DNA of 64,000 bases from Cryptomeria japonica (taxonomy: Eukaryota > Streptophyta > Pinopsida > Cupressales > Cupressaceae). Shown here piece by piece: positions 10,505-23,184 of the stretch. The translations under genes were made by a program, and so were the position numbers. The notes beneath the pieces were generated by a model, which was not told the DNA's origin, did no database searches, and saw only the letters and a program-made list of their open reading frames with translations. Location of the stretch: contig NC_081415.1 of the NCBI RefSeq assembly GCF_030272615.1, forward strand, positions 376,105,392-376,169,391, written 5' to 3'. How positions within the stretch are numbered: the first letter of the stretch is position 1; the number at the start of each line of letters is the position of its first letter.

Positions 10505-11352
10505 ATAGGCACTTCGTAGATACATCCCTCACATGATTATTACATATATTTATACATATCATCAACCTGTATTTCAAGGTTGTCTCAACACATGTTAGAC
10601 ATTAAAAAATATAACCACAAATGCTACAATATTACATGCGAACAAAACAATGTCAGCTAAGACATAGTTTGGACCTAAACAACCATCGCAAATATGAAAC
10701 ACCTCCAATAATTATGCCTTGATCATCGACAACATGCTACAATTATCATGTCGACCAAGAACATGAAGAGCACACTAGACTAAGGAAAATATTCAATAAT
10801 GTGCTCACCGATGAATGCGGACCACCAACACGCATAACACACAATCTAGAAACATCCACAAGCAACGTGAATCACACCACAACAACTGAATCAACTCGAA
10901 TTACTAGAATCATCATCATCTCTCTACTAGATCTTAAGGACACTCACAAAACTAACTATTAAGATGAAAGATTTACTTGTAGACCTTCAAATAATAAACC
11001 ACTCAAATTGAGGACACACATCATTGTCTAGAATGCATCCCAACATCCGCAACTAAAGATATTGCAATTCTAGAGCATAACACATCAAATTACTGAACTC
11101 TGTCAATACTGAAAAACTGAAAAACTAATTGATATATGGGATCTCTTAACTTGATCAATTTGACATGCAAACCTATAAAACTTTTGTAGAATCAACAAGA
11201 AATACTCATCACAAAGCCCTTTAATCCACCTTAGCTCATTTGCAACACACTTTCCAAACCAACTCACTTAATCTGACTGCAACACTAAAACACACAGATG
11301 AATATGTTGACATCAATGACAATACATCTAATCTCACAACTCATCCAACATG
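10505..11352. other. Unassigned AT-rich gap
   Basis: No gene or domain is recognisable. If the A-like LTR fragment was split by Cop1, its remainder should start here, but the match to the LTR at 34016-34939 is too weak for me to assert. A copia-like start, TGTTGACATCAATGACAA, occurs at 11305, just before the satellite, with no partner copy seen. Confidence 0.4.
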
Positions 11353-14300
11353 ATGCACACTATGCTGCTAAAATATTATTTCGAAGCCTTGTGCTTCGAA
11401 AGCCTAAGCTTTGAAGCATAAAAATCAGTGTTTGGAGACACAACAAAATTTAGAACGCAAGTTTCAATTTCAGAGCTGCTAGCTTCAAAACATGATTTTG
11501 AGGCATGGCGTTCTCTTAAAACCTCATTTCAAAGCCTAGTGCTTCGAAATCCCTAGCTTTGAAGCATTAAAATCGGTGTTTAGAGACACAACAAGCATCA
11601 GAATGCAAGTTTTGATTTCAGAGTTGCTAGCTTCAAAACACAATTTTGATGCAAGCCATGCTCTTAAAACCTCACTTCGAAGCTCTGTGCTTCTAAAGCC
11701 CTAGATTTGAAGCATTAAAATCCGTGTTTGGAGACACAACAAGCTTTAGAATGAAAGTGCCAATTTTAGAGCCCCTAGATTTAAAACATGATTTTGATGC
11801 ATGTCGTACTATTAACACCTCATTTTGAAGCCTTATGATTCCAAAGCCCCAGCTTTGAAGCATCAAAATCGATTTATGGAGACACAACAAGCTTTGGAAT
11901 GCAAGTTTCGATTTCGGACCCACTAGCTTTAAAATGCAATTTTGACACACGTCGTGATCTTAAAACCTTATTTCGAAGCCTTGTGCTTTGAAGAATCAAA
12001 ATTGGTGTTTGGAGACACAACAAGCTTCAAAATGCAACTTTTGATTCTAGAGTTGATGTATGTCGTTCTCTTAAAACATTATTACAAAGCATTGTTCTTC
12101 GAAAGCCTTAACTTTGAAGCATCAAAATTGATGTTTAGAGACACAACAAGCCTCAGAACACAAGTTTCAATTCCAAAGCCGCTAGCTTCAAAATGGAATT
12201 TTGATGCACATCGTGCTCTTAAAATCTCATTTTGAAGCCTTATGCTTTGAAAGCCCTAGCTTTCAAGCATCAAAATTGGTGTTTCAAGACACAATAAGTT
12301 TCAGAATGCAAGTTTTGATTCGGGAGCCACTAGCTTCAAGACACGATTTTGAAGCATGTTGTGCTCTTAAAACCTCATTTTGAGGCCTTGTGCTTCTAGA
12401 GCCCCAACTTTGAAGCATCAAAATTGATGTTTACAGACACAACAATCTTCAGAATGCAAGTTTCGATTCCAGAGCCGCTATCTTCAAAACACAATTTTGA
12501 CATACATCGTGCTCTTCAAACCTCATTTTGAAGCATTGTGCTTCAAAATATCTAGCTTTCAAGTACCAAAATTGGTGTTTGGAGACACAAGAAGCTTTAA
12601 AATGCAAGTTTTGATTCCTGAACTACTAGCGTCAAAAAATGATTTTCAGGAACGTCATGCCTTAAAACATCATTTCGAAGTCTTGTGCTTCGAAAGTCAT
12701 AGCTTTGCAACATCAAAATTAGTGTTTGGAGACACAATAAGCTTTGGAATGTAGGTTTTGATTACTGATCCGCTAGCTTCAGAAGGCCATTTTGATGCAT
12801 GTCATGCTCTTAAAACCTCATTTTGAAGCCTTGTGCTTCAAAAGCCCTTGCTTTGAAGCATCAAAATCGGTGTTTGCAGACACAGAGCACTCCAAAATGC
12901 AAATCCTAGATTTGTAGTTGTTAGCTTCAAAATGCAATTTTGATGCACATCGTGCTCTTAAAACCTCATTTTGAAGCCTTGTGGCTCAAAAGCCCCAGCT
13001 TTGAAGCATCAAAATTGGTGTTTGGAGACACAACAAGCTTCAGAATGCAAGTATTGATTCCAAAGTGGCTAGCTTCAAAACATGATTTTGACACATGTCG
13101 TACTTTGAACACCTCATTTATAAGCCTTGTGCTTCCAAAGCCCCAACTTTGAAGAATCAAAAGCGATGTTTGGAGATACAACAAGCTTTTGAAGGCAAGT
13201 TTCGATTTTGGAGCCGCTACCTTCAAAAAGTGATTTTGAGGCACATCGTGCTCTTAAAACCTCATTTCAAACCCTTGTGATTCAAAATCCCTAGCTTTGA
13301 AGCATGAAAATTGGTGTTTGCAGACAAGACAAGCTTCAGAACACAAGTTTTGACTCTGGAGCCACTAGCTTCGAAACACGATTTTAACGCATGTCGTGCT
13401 CAAAAAACCTCATTTTGAAGAATTATGCTTCCAAAGCCTTGGCTTTGAAGCATCAAAATCGGTGTTTGGAGGCACAAGAAGCTTTGGAATGCAAGTTTTG
13501 ATTTCAGAGCTACTAGCTACAAAAGGCAATTTTGGTGCATGTCGTGCTCTTAAAACCTCATTTTGAAGCTTGGTGCTTCAAAAGCCCCAGCTTTGAAGCA
13601 TTAAAATCAGTGTTTAGAGACACAACAAGCGTCAGAATGCAAGTTCTGATTTCAGAGTTGCTAGCTTCAAAACAAAATTTTGACGCAAGCCATGCTCTTA
13701 AAACCTCACTTCGAAGCTCTGTGCTTCTAAAGCCCTACATTTGAAGCATTAAAATCCATGTTTGGAGACACAACAAGCTTTAGAATGAAAGTGCCAATTT
13801 TAGAGCCCCTAGATTTAAAACACGATTTTGATGCATGTCGTACTATTAACACCTCATTTTGAAGCCTTATGATTCCAAAGCCCAAGCTTTGAAGCATCAA
13901 AATAGTTTTTTAGAGACACAACAAGCTTTGGAATGCAAGTTTTGATTTCAGACCCACTATCTTTAAAATGCAATTTTGACACACGTCGTGATCTTAAAAC
14001 CTTATTTCCAAGCCTTGTGCTTTGTAGAATCAAAATCGGTGTTTGGAGATACAACAAGCTTCAAAATGCAACTTTTGATTCTAGAGTTGATGCATGTCGT
14101 TCTCTTAAAACCTTATTACGAAGCCTTCTTCCTCGAAAGCCTCAACTTTGAAGCATCAAAATTGATGTTTAGAGACACAACAAGCTTCAGAACGCAAGTT
14201 TCAATTCCAAAGCCACTAGCTTCAAAATGCAATTTTGATGCACATCGTGCTCTTAAAACCTCATTTCGAAGCCTTATGCTTTGAAAGCCCTAGCTTTCAA

Positions 14301-17300
14301 GCATCAAAATTGGTGTTTCGAGACACAATAAGTTTCAAAATGCAAGTTTTGATTCCGGAGCCGCTAGCTTCAAGACACGATTTTGAAGCATGTTGTGCTG
14401 TTAAAACCTCATTTTGAGGCCTTGTGCTTCTAGAGCCCCAACTTTGAAGCATCAAAATTGATGTTTGCAGACACAAAAATCTTTAGAATGCAAGTTCCGA
14501 TTACAGAGCCGCTATCTTCAAAACATAATTTTGACATACATTGTGCTCTTCAAACCTCATTTTGAAGCGTTGTGCTTCAAAATCTCTAGCTTTCAAGCAC
14601 CAAAATTGGTGTTTGGAGACAGAAGAAGCTTCAAAATGCAAATTTTGATTCCTGATCCACTAGTGTCAAAAAATGATTTTCAGGAACGTCATGCCTTTAA
14701 AACCTCATTTCAAAGTCTTGTGCTTCAAAATTCATAGCTTTGCAACATCAAAATTAGTGTTTGGAGACACAATAAGCTTTGGAATGCAAGTTTTGATTAC
14801 TGATCTGCTAGCTTTAGAAGGCCATTTTGACACATGTCATGCTCTTAAAACCTCATTTCAAAGCCTTGTGCTTCAAAAGACCTTGCTTTGAAGCATCAAA
14901 ATTGGTGTTTGGAGACACAACGCACTTCCGAACGCAAATCCTAGATTTGCAGCTATTAGCTTCAAAATATGATTTTGACGCACACCATGCTCTTAAAACC
15001 TCATTTTGAAGCCTTGTGGTTCAAAAGCCCCAACTTTGAAGCATCAAAATTGGTGTTTGGAGATACAACAAGCTTCAGAATGCAAGTATTGATTACAGAG
15101 TGGCTAGCTTCAAAACATGATTTTGACGCATGTCGTACTTTGAACACCTCATTTCTAAGCCTTGTGCTTCGAAATCCCCAACTTTGAAGAAGCAAAAGTG
15201 ATGCTTGGAGATACAACAAGCTTTAGAAGGCAAGTTCTGATTTTGGAGCCGCTACCTTCAAAATGCAATTTTGAGGCACATCGTGCTCTTAAAACCTCAT
15301 TTCGAAGCCTTGTGATTCAAAATCCCTAGCTTTGAAGCATGAAAATTGGTGTTTGGAGACAAGACAAGCTTCAGAACACAAGTTCTGATTCCAGAGCCAC
15401 TAGCTTCGAAACGCGATTTTAACGCATGTCGTGCTCTGAAAACCTCATTTTGAAGAATTATGCTTCCAAATCCTTGGCTTTGAAGCATCAAAATTGGTGT
15501 TTGGAGACACAAGAAGCTTTGGAATTCAAGTTTTGATTTCAGAGCTGGTAGCTACAAAAGGCAATTTTGGTGCATGTCGTGCTCTTAAAACCTCATTTTG
15601 AAGCCTTGTGCGTCAAAAGCCCCAAGTTTGAAGCATCAAAATCTATTTTTAGAGACAAAATATGCTTCAAAACACAAGTTTCAATTGCAAAGCCACTCTT
15701 TTCAAAATGCAATTTTGATACACATCATGCTCTTAAAACCTCATGTCAAAGACTTGTGCTTCGAAAGCCCCATTTTTGAAGCATCAAAATCTATGTTCGG
15801 AGACACAACAAGCTTTAGAATGCAAGTTCCAATTCTAGAGCCAATAGCTTCAAAACTTGATTTTGAAGAATTTTGCTTCCAAAGGCCTAGCTTTGAAGCA
15901 TCAATATTGATGTTTACAGACACAAAAAGCTAGAGAATGCAAGTTTCGATTGCAAAGCCACTAGCTTCAAAACGTGATTTTGATGCACGTCATTCTCTTA
16001 AAACCTCATTTTGAAGCCTTCTGCTTCCAAAGGCTCAACTTTGAAACATAAAAATTGGTGTTTGGAGACACAACAAGCTTCAAAACACAAGTGCTGATTC
16101 TAGAGCCAATAGCTTCAAAAAGCAATTTTAATACACATCGTAATCTTAATACCTCATTCCAAAACCCCAAATTTGAAGCATCAAAATCGATGTTTGGAGA
16201 CACAACAAGCTTTGGAACACAAGTTTCGATTTCAGAGCTGCTAGCTTCAAAATTTGTTTTTTGACACACGTCATGCTCTTAAAACGTCATTTCAAAGCAT
16301 TGTGTTTTCAAAGCCCCAACTTTGAAGCATCAAAATCGGTGTTTGGAGACACAATAAGCTTTGGAATGCATGTTCTGAATCTGGAGCCGCTAGTGTCAAA
16401 ACATGATTTTGACAAATGGCGTGCTCTTAAAACCTCATTTTGAAGCCTTGTGCTTCAGAAGCCGCAAATTTGAATCATCAAAATAAGTGTTTGTAGACAC
16501 AACAAGATTCAAAACGCAAGTTCTGATTCAAGAGCTGCTAGCTTTAGAAGGCAATTTTGACACACTTTATTCTCTTAAAAACTCATTTTGAAGCCTTGTG
16601 CTTCAAAATCCCTTGCTTTAAAGCATCAAAATCAATTTTTGGAAATACAACACATTTCAAAACACAAATCCCAATTTTGGAGCTGCTAGCTTCAAAATGC
16701 AATTTTGACGCACATCGTGCTCTTAAACTTCATTTTGAAGCCTTGTGGTTTGAAATCCCCAGATTTGAACCATCAAAATCGGTGTTTGGAGACACAACAA
16801 GATTCAGAATGCAAGTGTTGAATCTGGAGTGGCTAGCTTCAAAACATGATTTTGACACATGTCATACTTTGAACACCTCATTTCTAAGCCTTGTGCTTCC
16901 AAAGCCCCAACTTTGAAGAATCAAAATTGATGTTTGGAGATACAACAAGCTTCAAAAGGCTAGTTTTGATTCCAGAGCTGGTAACTTCAAAACGCGATTT
17001 TGATGCATGTCGTGCTCTTAAAACCTCATTCTGAAGCCTTGTGATTCAAAAGCCCTAGCTCTGAAGCATGAAAATTGGTGTTTGGAGACAGGACAAGCTT
17101 TAGAATGCAAGTTCTGATTCCAAAGCTGCTAGCTTCAAAATGCAATTGTGACACACATTGTGCTCTTAAAACCTCATTTCAAAGCATTATACTTCCAAAG
17201 CCTTGGCTTTGAAGCATCAAAATCGGTGTTTGGAGACACAACAAGCTTTGGAATGCAAGTTTTGATTTTAGAGCTGCTAGCTACAAAAGGCAATTTTGGT

Positions 17301-20300
17301 ACATGTCGTGCTCTTAAAACCTCATTTTGAAGCCTTGTGCATCAAAAGCCCCAACTTTGAAGCATCAAAATCTATGTTTGGAGATAGTATATGCTTCAAA
17401 ACGTAAGTTTTGATTGCAAAGCCACTATTTTTAAAATGCGATTTTGATGCACGTCATGTTCTTAAAACCTCATGTCAAAGACTTATGCTTCAAAAGCCCC
17501 AATATTGAAGCATCAAAATTTGTATTCGAAGACACAACAAGCTTTAGAATACAAGTTCCAATTCCAGAGCCAATAGCTTCAAAATGTGATTTTGACGCAT
17601 GTCATGCACTTAATACTTGATTTCGAAGCATTTTACTTCCAAAGGCCCAACTCTGAAGCATCAAAATTAATGTTTGCAGACACAAAAAGCTTCAGAATGC
17701 AAGTTCTGATTGTCAAGCCAATAGCTTCAAAACATGATTTTGATGCACGTCATGCTCTTAAAATCATTTTGAAGCCTTTTTCTTCCAAAGCTCCAACTTT
17801 GAAGCATAAAAATTGATGTTTGGAGACACAACAAGCTTCAAAACACAAGTGTTGATTCTGGAGCCGATAGCTTCAAAAAGTGATTTTAACACACATCATA
17901 CTCTTAACACCTCATTTCAAAGCCTTGTGCTTCCAAAGCCCAACTTTGAATCATCAAAATTGATTTTTGGAGACACAACAAACTTTGGAACACAAGTTTT
18001 GATTTTAGAGCTACTAGCTTCAAAATGCGGTTTTTGACACACGCCATGCTCTTAAAATGTCATTTCAAAGCATTGTGCTTCCAAAGCCCCAACTTTGAAG
18101 CATCAAAATCGGTGTTTGGAGACACAACAAGCTTTGGAATGCATGTTCTAAATCTAGAGCCGCTAATGTCAAAACACAATTTTGACGAATGTCGTGCTCT
18201 TAAGACCTCATTTCAAAGCCTTTTGCTTTAGAAGTAGAAGCTTTGAAGCATCAAAATAAGTGTTTGGAGACACAACAAGCTTTGAAATGTAAGTTCCGAT
18301 TCAAGAGCCGCTAGCTTTAGAAGGCGATATTGACGCACTTTGTGCTCTTAAAAACTCATTTTGAAGCCTTGTGCTTCAAAAGCCCCTTCTTTGAAGCATC
18401 AAAATCAGTGTTTGGAGACACAACGTGTTTCAAAACGTAAATCCCAATTCTAAAGCTACTAGCTTCAAAATGCGATTTTGACGCACATCGTGCTCTTAAA
18501 ACCTCATTTTGAAGCCTTGTGGTTCAAAAGCCCTAGCTTTGAAGCATCAAAATTGGTGTTTGGAGAAACAACAAGCTTCATAATGAAAGTGTTGATTCCA
18601 GAATGGCTAGCTTCAAAACATGATTTTGACGCATGTCACACTTTGAACACCTCATTTCTAAGCTTTGTGCTTCCAAAGCAATAGCTTTGAAGAATCAAAA
18701 TGGATGTTTGGAGATACAACAAGCTTCAGAAGGCAAGTTCCAATTCCAGAGCCGCTAGCTTCAAAATGCGATTTTGACAAACGTCATGCTCTTAAACCTC
18801 ATTTCGAAGCCTTGTGATTCAAAAGCCCCAGCTTTGAAGCATGAAAATTGGTGTTTGGAGACTGGACAATCTTTAGAACGTAAATTCTGATTCTAGAGCC
18901 GCTAGCTTCAAAACATGAGTTTGATGCATGTTGTGCTCTAAAAAACTCATTTTGAAGCATTATGCTTTCGAAGCCTCAGTTTTGAAGCATCAAAATTGGT
19001 GTTTGGAGACACAACAAGCTTTCAAATGCAAGTTCTAATTTCAGACCCGCTAGCTACAAAAGGAAATTTTGGTGCATGTCGTGCTCTCAAAACCTTATTT
19101 TGAAGCCCTGTGCGTCAAAAGCCCCAACTTTGAAGCATCAAAATCTATGTTTGGAGACAGAATATGCTTCAAAACACAAGTTTCGATTGCAAAGACACTA
19201 TTTTTAAAATGCAATTTTGATGCACGTCATGCTCTTAAAACCTCATGTCAAATACTTATGCTTCGAAAGCCCCAACTTTGAAGCATCAAAATCTGTGTTC
19301 GGAGACACAATAAGCTTCAGAAACGCAAGTTCCAATTCTAGAGCCAATAGCTTCAAAACGTGATTTTGATGCACGTCGTGCACTTAAAACTTGATTTCAA
19401 AGCATTTTGCTTCCAGAGGCCCAACTTTGAAGCATCAAAATTGATGTTTGCAAACACAAAAGCTCCAGAATGCAAGTTTCGATTGCAAAGCCACTAGCTT
19501 CAAAACATGATTTTGATGCATGTCATGCTCTTGAAACCTCATTTTGAAGCCTTTTGCTTCCAAAGCCCCAACTTTGAAGCATAAAAATTGGTGTTTGGAG
19601 ACACAAGCACCTTCAAAACACAAGCGCTGATTCTGAAGCCGATAGCTTCAAAGAGAGATTTTAACACACATAGTACTCATAACACCTCATTTCAAAGCCT
19701 TGTGCTTCCAAAGCCCAGCATTAAAGCATCAAAATCGATGTTTGGAGACATAAAAAACTTTGGAACACAAGTTTCGATTTCATAGCTGCTAGCTTCAAAA
19801 TGCAATTTTTCAAACATGTCATGCTCTTAAAACATCATTTCAATGCATTGTGCTTCCAAAGCCCCAGTTTGAAGCATCAAAATTAGTGTTTGGAGACACA
19901 ACAAGCTTTGGAATGTAAGTTTTGAATCCAAAGCCGCTAGTGTCAAAATGTGATTTTGACAAACGTCATGCTTTTAAAACCTTATTTTGAAGCCTTGTGC
20001 TTTGGAAGCCGTAGCTTTGAAGAATTAAAATAAGTGTTTGGAAACACAACAAGCTTCAAAATGCAAGTTTTGATTCAAGAGCCACTAGCTTTAGAAGGCA
20101 ATTTTGATGCACTTTGTGCTCTTAAAAACTCATTTTGAAGCCTTGTGCTTCAATAGCTCCTTCTTTGAAGCATCAAAATCGGTGTCTGGAGACACAACGC
20201 GCTTCAGAACACAAATCCCAATTCTAGAGCTACTAGCTTCAAAACGCTATTTTGACACACATCATTCTCTTAAAACGTCATTTTGAATCCGTGTGGTTCG

Positions 20301-20897
20301 AAAGCCCCAACTTTGAAGCATCAAAATCGGTGTTTGGAGACACAACAAGCTTCAGATTCAAGTGTTGATTCTAGAGTGGCTAGCTTCAAAACACGATTTT
20401 GACGCATGTCATACTTTGAACACCTCATTTCTAAGCCTTGTTCTTCCAAAGCCCCAACTTTGAAGAATCAAAATTGATATTTGGAGATACAACAAGCTTC
20501 AGAAGGCAAGTTTCAACTCTAGAGCCGCTAGCTTCAAAATGCAATTTTGACGTGCACGTCATGCTCTTAAAACCTCATTTTGATGCCTTGTGCTTCCAAG
20601 ACCATAACTTTGAAGCATAAAAATCAATGTTTGGAGACACAACAAGCTTCGAAATGCAATTATCAATTCTGGAGCTGCTAGCTTCAAAACATGATTTTGA
20701 CGCACATCGTGCTCTTAAAACCTCATTTGGAATCCTTGTGATTCAAAAGCCCCAACTTTGAGTCATCAAAATTGGTGTTTGGAGACATGAAAAGGTTCAG
20801 AATGTAAGTTTTGATTTCGAAGCTGCTATCTTCAAAATGCGATTTTGATGCATATCATGCTCTTAAAACCTCATTTTGAAGCCTTGTGCTTCGAAAG
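11353..20897. repeat. Satellite array, 148-bp monomer, about 65 copies
   Basis: A head-to-tail array in which the landmark TGTTTGGAGACACAA recurs with a usual spacing of 148 bases (11435, 11583, 11731, 11879) and occasional shorter units of about 117 to 133 from internal deletions. By counting the landmark I find about 65 units. Each unit contains CTCTTAAAACCTCATTT, GAAGCCTTGTGCTTC, GCTTTGAAGCATCAAAAT, AACAAGCTT, TGCAAGTTTTGATT and GCTAGCTTCAAAA. Copies are diverged by point changes, so the array is not freshly amplified. It stops abruptly at the LTR of Chr1. The many 60- to 119-codon open frames on both strands follow from the monomer sequence and are not called as genes. Confidence 0.95.
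13101..20412. repeat. Higher-order repeat within the satellite
   Basis: A variant unit with TACTTTGAACACCTCATTT (instead of CTCTTAAAACCTCATTT) occurs at 13101, 15136, 16865, 18639 and 20412. The spacings are 2035, 1729, 1774 and 1773 bases. That is 14 units for the first interval and about 12 for the others. A second variant, ATATGCTTCAAAAC, recurs at about 15660, 17389 and 19162 with matching spacing. The order of variants is therefore repeated. Confidence 0.88.
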
Positions 20898-21682
20898 TGA
20901 AGCAGTCACTATCTAGGAGGGACCTCAAAGAGATTAGTCCAGACCGATTAGAAAGAGTAAACATAACAGAAACACAAGGACATGATGGAGGCATTGCATA
21001 ATAGATTGAATTATAACATGAAAACTTATTACAACTAACCGGTAACAACCGGGTTACATAAACGGGCTCATAAGCCTTCTAAAACATGCTCAAAATACAG
21101 AGCAGGTCACAACCGGGACCTCAAATCTTAAGATCTATCTTCTATACTTAGTCTAACTTCTTGGTTACATTCTAATGCTCTATTACAATGATTTATATTA
21201 TCCAAGGGGATCCGGTCGGCCCAAAAGGGATCAAAACCTGAAGAACAAGACCTAACGTGCAAAACTAACAAGGTCGGCCTCTGCCAAAGAAATTCCTCCA
21301 AGAAATACAAAAGGATGAAGAGTAGATGATGATAAAAGGTTAGACACAAGACAAGGAACATCAGAATCAACGCTCAGGGCTCCACAAGATATGGAAGGGG
21401 ATCCGGTAGATCACCAATGCAAATAGTTCCAAGCAACTGGTAACAGTAAACTATCTCAGAAATCGGTAGCGATAACTTGCCGGAAAATGATCCAAATGCT
21501 CCACAGTTTGGGAATAAGGAAGATGATCAAGTTTTCAAGTAAAATCCAACTCCATAGGTTCTAGTGAGACAAATCTAAGAAACATAGAAAGAAATGATGA
21601 AACTGTAAATAGTAAGAAAAACATAGAGGAAATATTTTTGGTTGATGCAAGATTGCTATGAACCGAGGATGCTTCTGCATCA
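20898..21682 (-). repeat. Chr1 3' LTR
   Basis: 785 bases. It matches 26302-27058 over its length, including the shared ATTGAATTATAACAT and CAAATCTTAAGATCT blocks. I do not see a clean polypurine tract next to it at 21683-21700. Confidence 0.88.
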
Positions 21683-21739
21683 AACATTTGGGGTTATTGA
21701 AATAAAGGAGTCTCTCACTTTTTTGGGGTCAAAGTAAAA

Positions 21740-21900
21740 CCAAGGTGGTCTACCTCTACCTGAGAAATCCAAGATGAATCTTCAACTAGTCTGTCCTTCC
21801 ACTTCACAAGATACTTCTTATACTAACTGCTTTGGGTACTACGCCCAATCCTACTATCCAAAATATCTTCAATCTGATCCGGTTCCTTCCGAGGCAACTG
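21740..21900 (-). pseudogene. Chr1 chromodomain
   Basis: Translating the minus strand gives IEDILDSRIG, then a short break with one stop, then KYLVKWKDRLVEDSSWIS. This is the chromo fold core: the Y/W aromatic positions and the EDSSW motif that in other chromodomains contact methylated histone H3 tails. It lies immediately after the integrase C-terminus, as in chromoviruses. The stop sits between the two halves, so the domain is not intact. Confidence 0.8.
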
Positions 21901-21948
21901 TTTCTCCAAGTCTGCAATACAGTCCTCACTTGATTATGGTTTATGATA

Positions 21949-23154
21949 CTAATGAAGATCTGCAATATTAAACACATGTGAAATACTCAAACTATCTGGT
22001 AACTCCACTTCATATGAATTCCCAGAATTGAACTTTCTCAAAATCATGCAAGGTCCAAATTTTCTCATTTGCAATTTGTTATAAGTTCCAACCAGGAATC
22101 TTTCTTTACTTAGATACACCATCACTTCATCACCAACTTCAAATTTCTTATGTCTCCTCTTCTCATTTGCCTTCTCCTTATACTTTCTATCCATGTTCTC
22201 CAAATGTTTCTTAATTTGAATATGTAAGTCTTTCATGTGATCTGCAAATTCTTCTGCTTCTAAACTTCTCTGGTCTTCACTGCTAATATCTCTTAATTCT
22301 AATATACCTCTAGGGTGTGCTCTGATAACAATCTCAAAAGGTGTTCCTCCAGTACTCTTGTTTACTGAATTATTATAGGCAAACTCTACTTGTGCAAGAA
22401 TCAAATCCCAACTTCCGATTTTATCTCCAACTAAACATCTCAATGAATTTCCCAAGCTCCAGTTAACTACTTATGTCTGTCCACCAGTCTGTGGATGAAA
22501 AGTAGAACTGAACTTCAAATCTGTTTTCATTTTCTTCCAAAGAGTTCTCCAAAAATAGCCAACAAACTTAGTGTTTGTATTTGAAACTATTCTCTTATCT
22601 TAGGCAATCCATGCAATCTCACTATTTCCTTGAAAAATAGGTCTGCTACATGTAATGCAACTAATGTCTTCTGACAAGGTATGAAATGAGTTATCTTCAA
22701 GAATCTACCCACTACCATAAATATAGAATCATTCCCTCTCAGTGTTTTAAGCAATCCAAGTATGAAATCCATGCTTATATCCTCCCAAGGTCTTACCCTT
22801 TGCAACTTGACAAACTCTACAACTTTGCACATATTTCCTAACATCCTTATGAATCTAGGGCCAAAAGTAATGCTCACTTACCAATTCTACTATTTTCTCA
22901 ATATCAAAATGTCTGGCTAATCCTCCACTGTGTTTCTCTTTTATTAGATTCTCCCTTATAGAACTCTTAGGTATGCACAACTGAACTCCTTTGAATAACA
23001 TCCCATCCTGAATGAAGTAATCCAACCACTTGCTTCTATCTACCATAACCGGTTCTCTACATGCTCTCCAAGATTCTGCAAAATTTGGGTCATCATCATA
23101 CAAGGTCTTTAATTCCTCAAATCCTAATACCGTCACTCTCATCTCTATTAGCAA
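21949..23154 (-). pseudogene. Chr1 integrase
   Basis: The zinc-binding N-terminus is at 23154-22855 (KHSGGLARHFDIEKIVELV, ending HYFWP). The catalytic core starts [13 protein letters not shown] near 22780, with the first catalytic Asp in MDF, and continues through [12 protein letters not shown] and [18 protein letters not shown] gap and stops follow at about 22590-22455, where the second Asp and the Glu motif are damaged. The C-terminal part is open at 22455-21949 (WDLILAQVEFAYNNSVNKST, then the GPCMILRKF and HVFNIADLH blocks). The order and the chromodomain downstream fix the family. Confidence 0.88.
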
Positions 23155-23184
23155 ATTCCTTCTCCTACTTAGTACATCAACAAC

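Noticed and set aside
10505-11352. Continuation of the A-like LTR after Cop1
   Set aside because: Only short matches are seen by eye; not enough to annotate without an alignment.
11353-20897. Dozens of open frames in the satellite as genes
   Set aside because: They repeat with the 148-bp unit, occur on both strands, shift frame at each unit and show no domain.
11353-20897. CRISPR-like array
   Set aside because: Units are contiguous with no unique spacers, and the context is a plant nuclear repeat.
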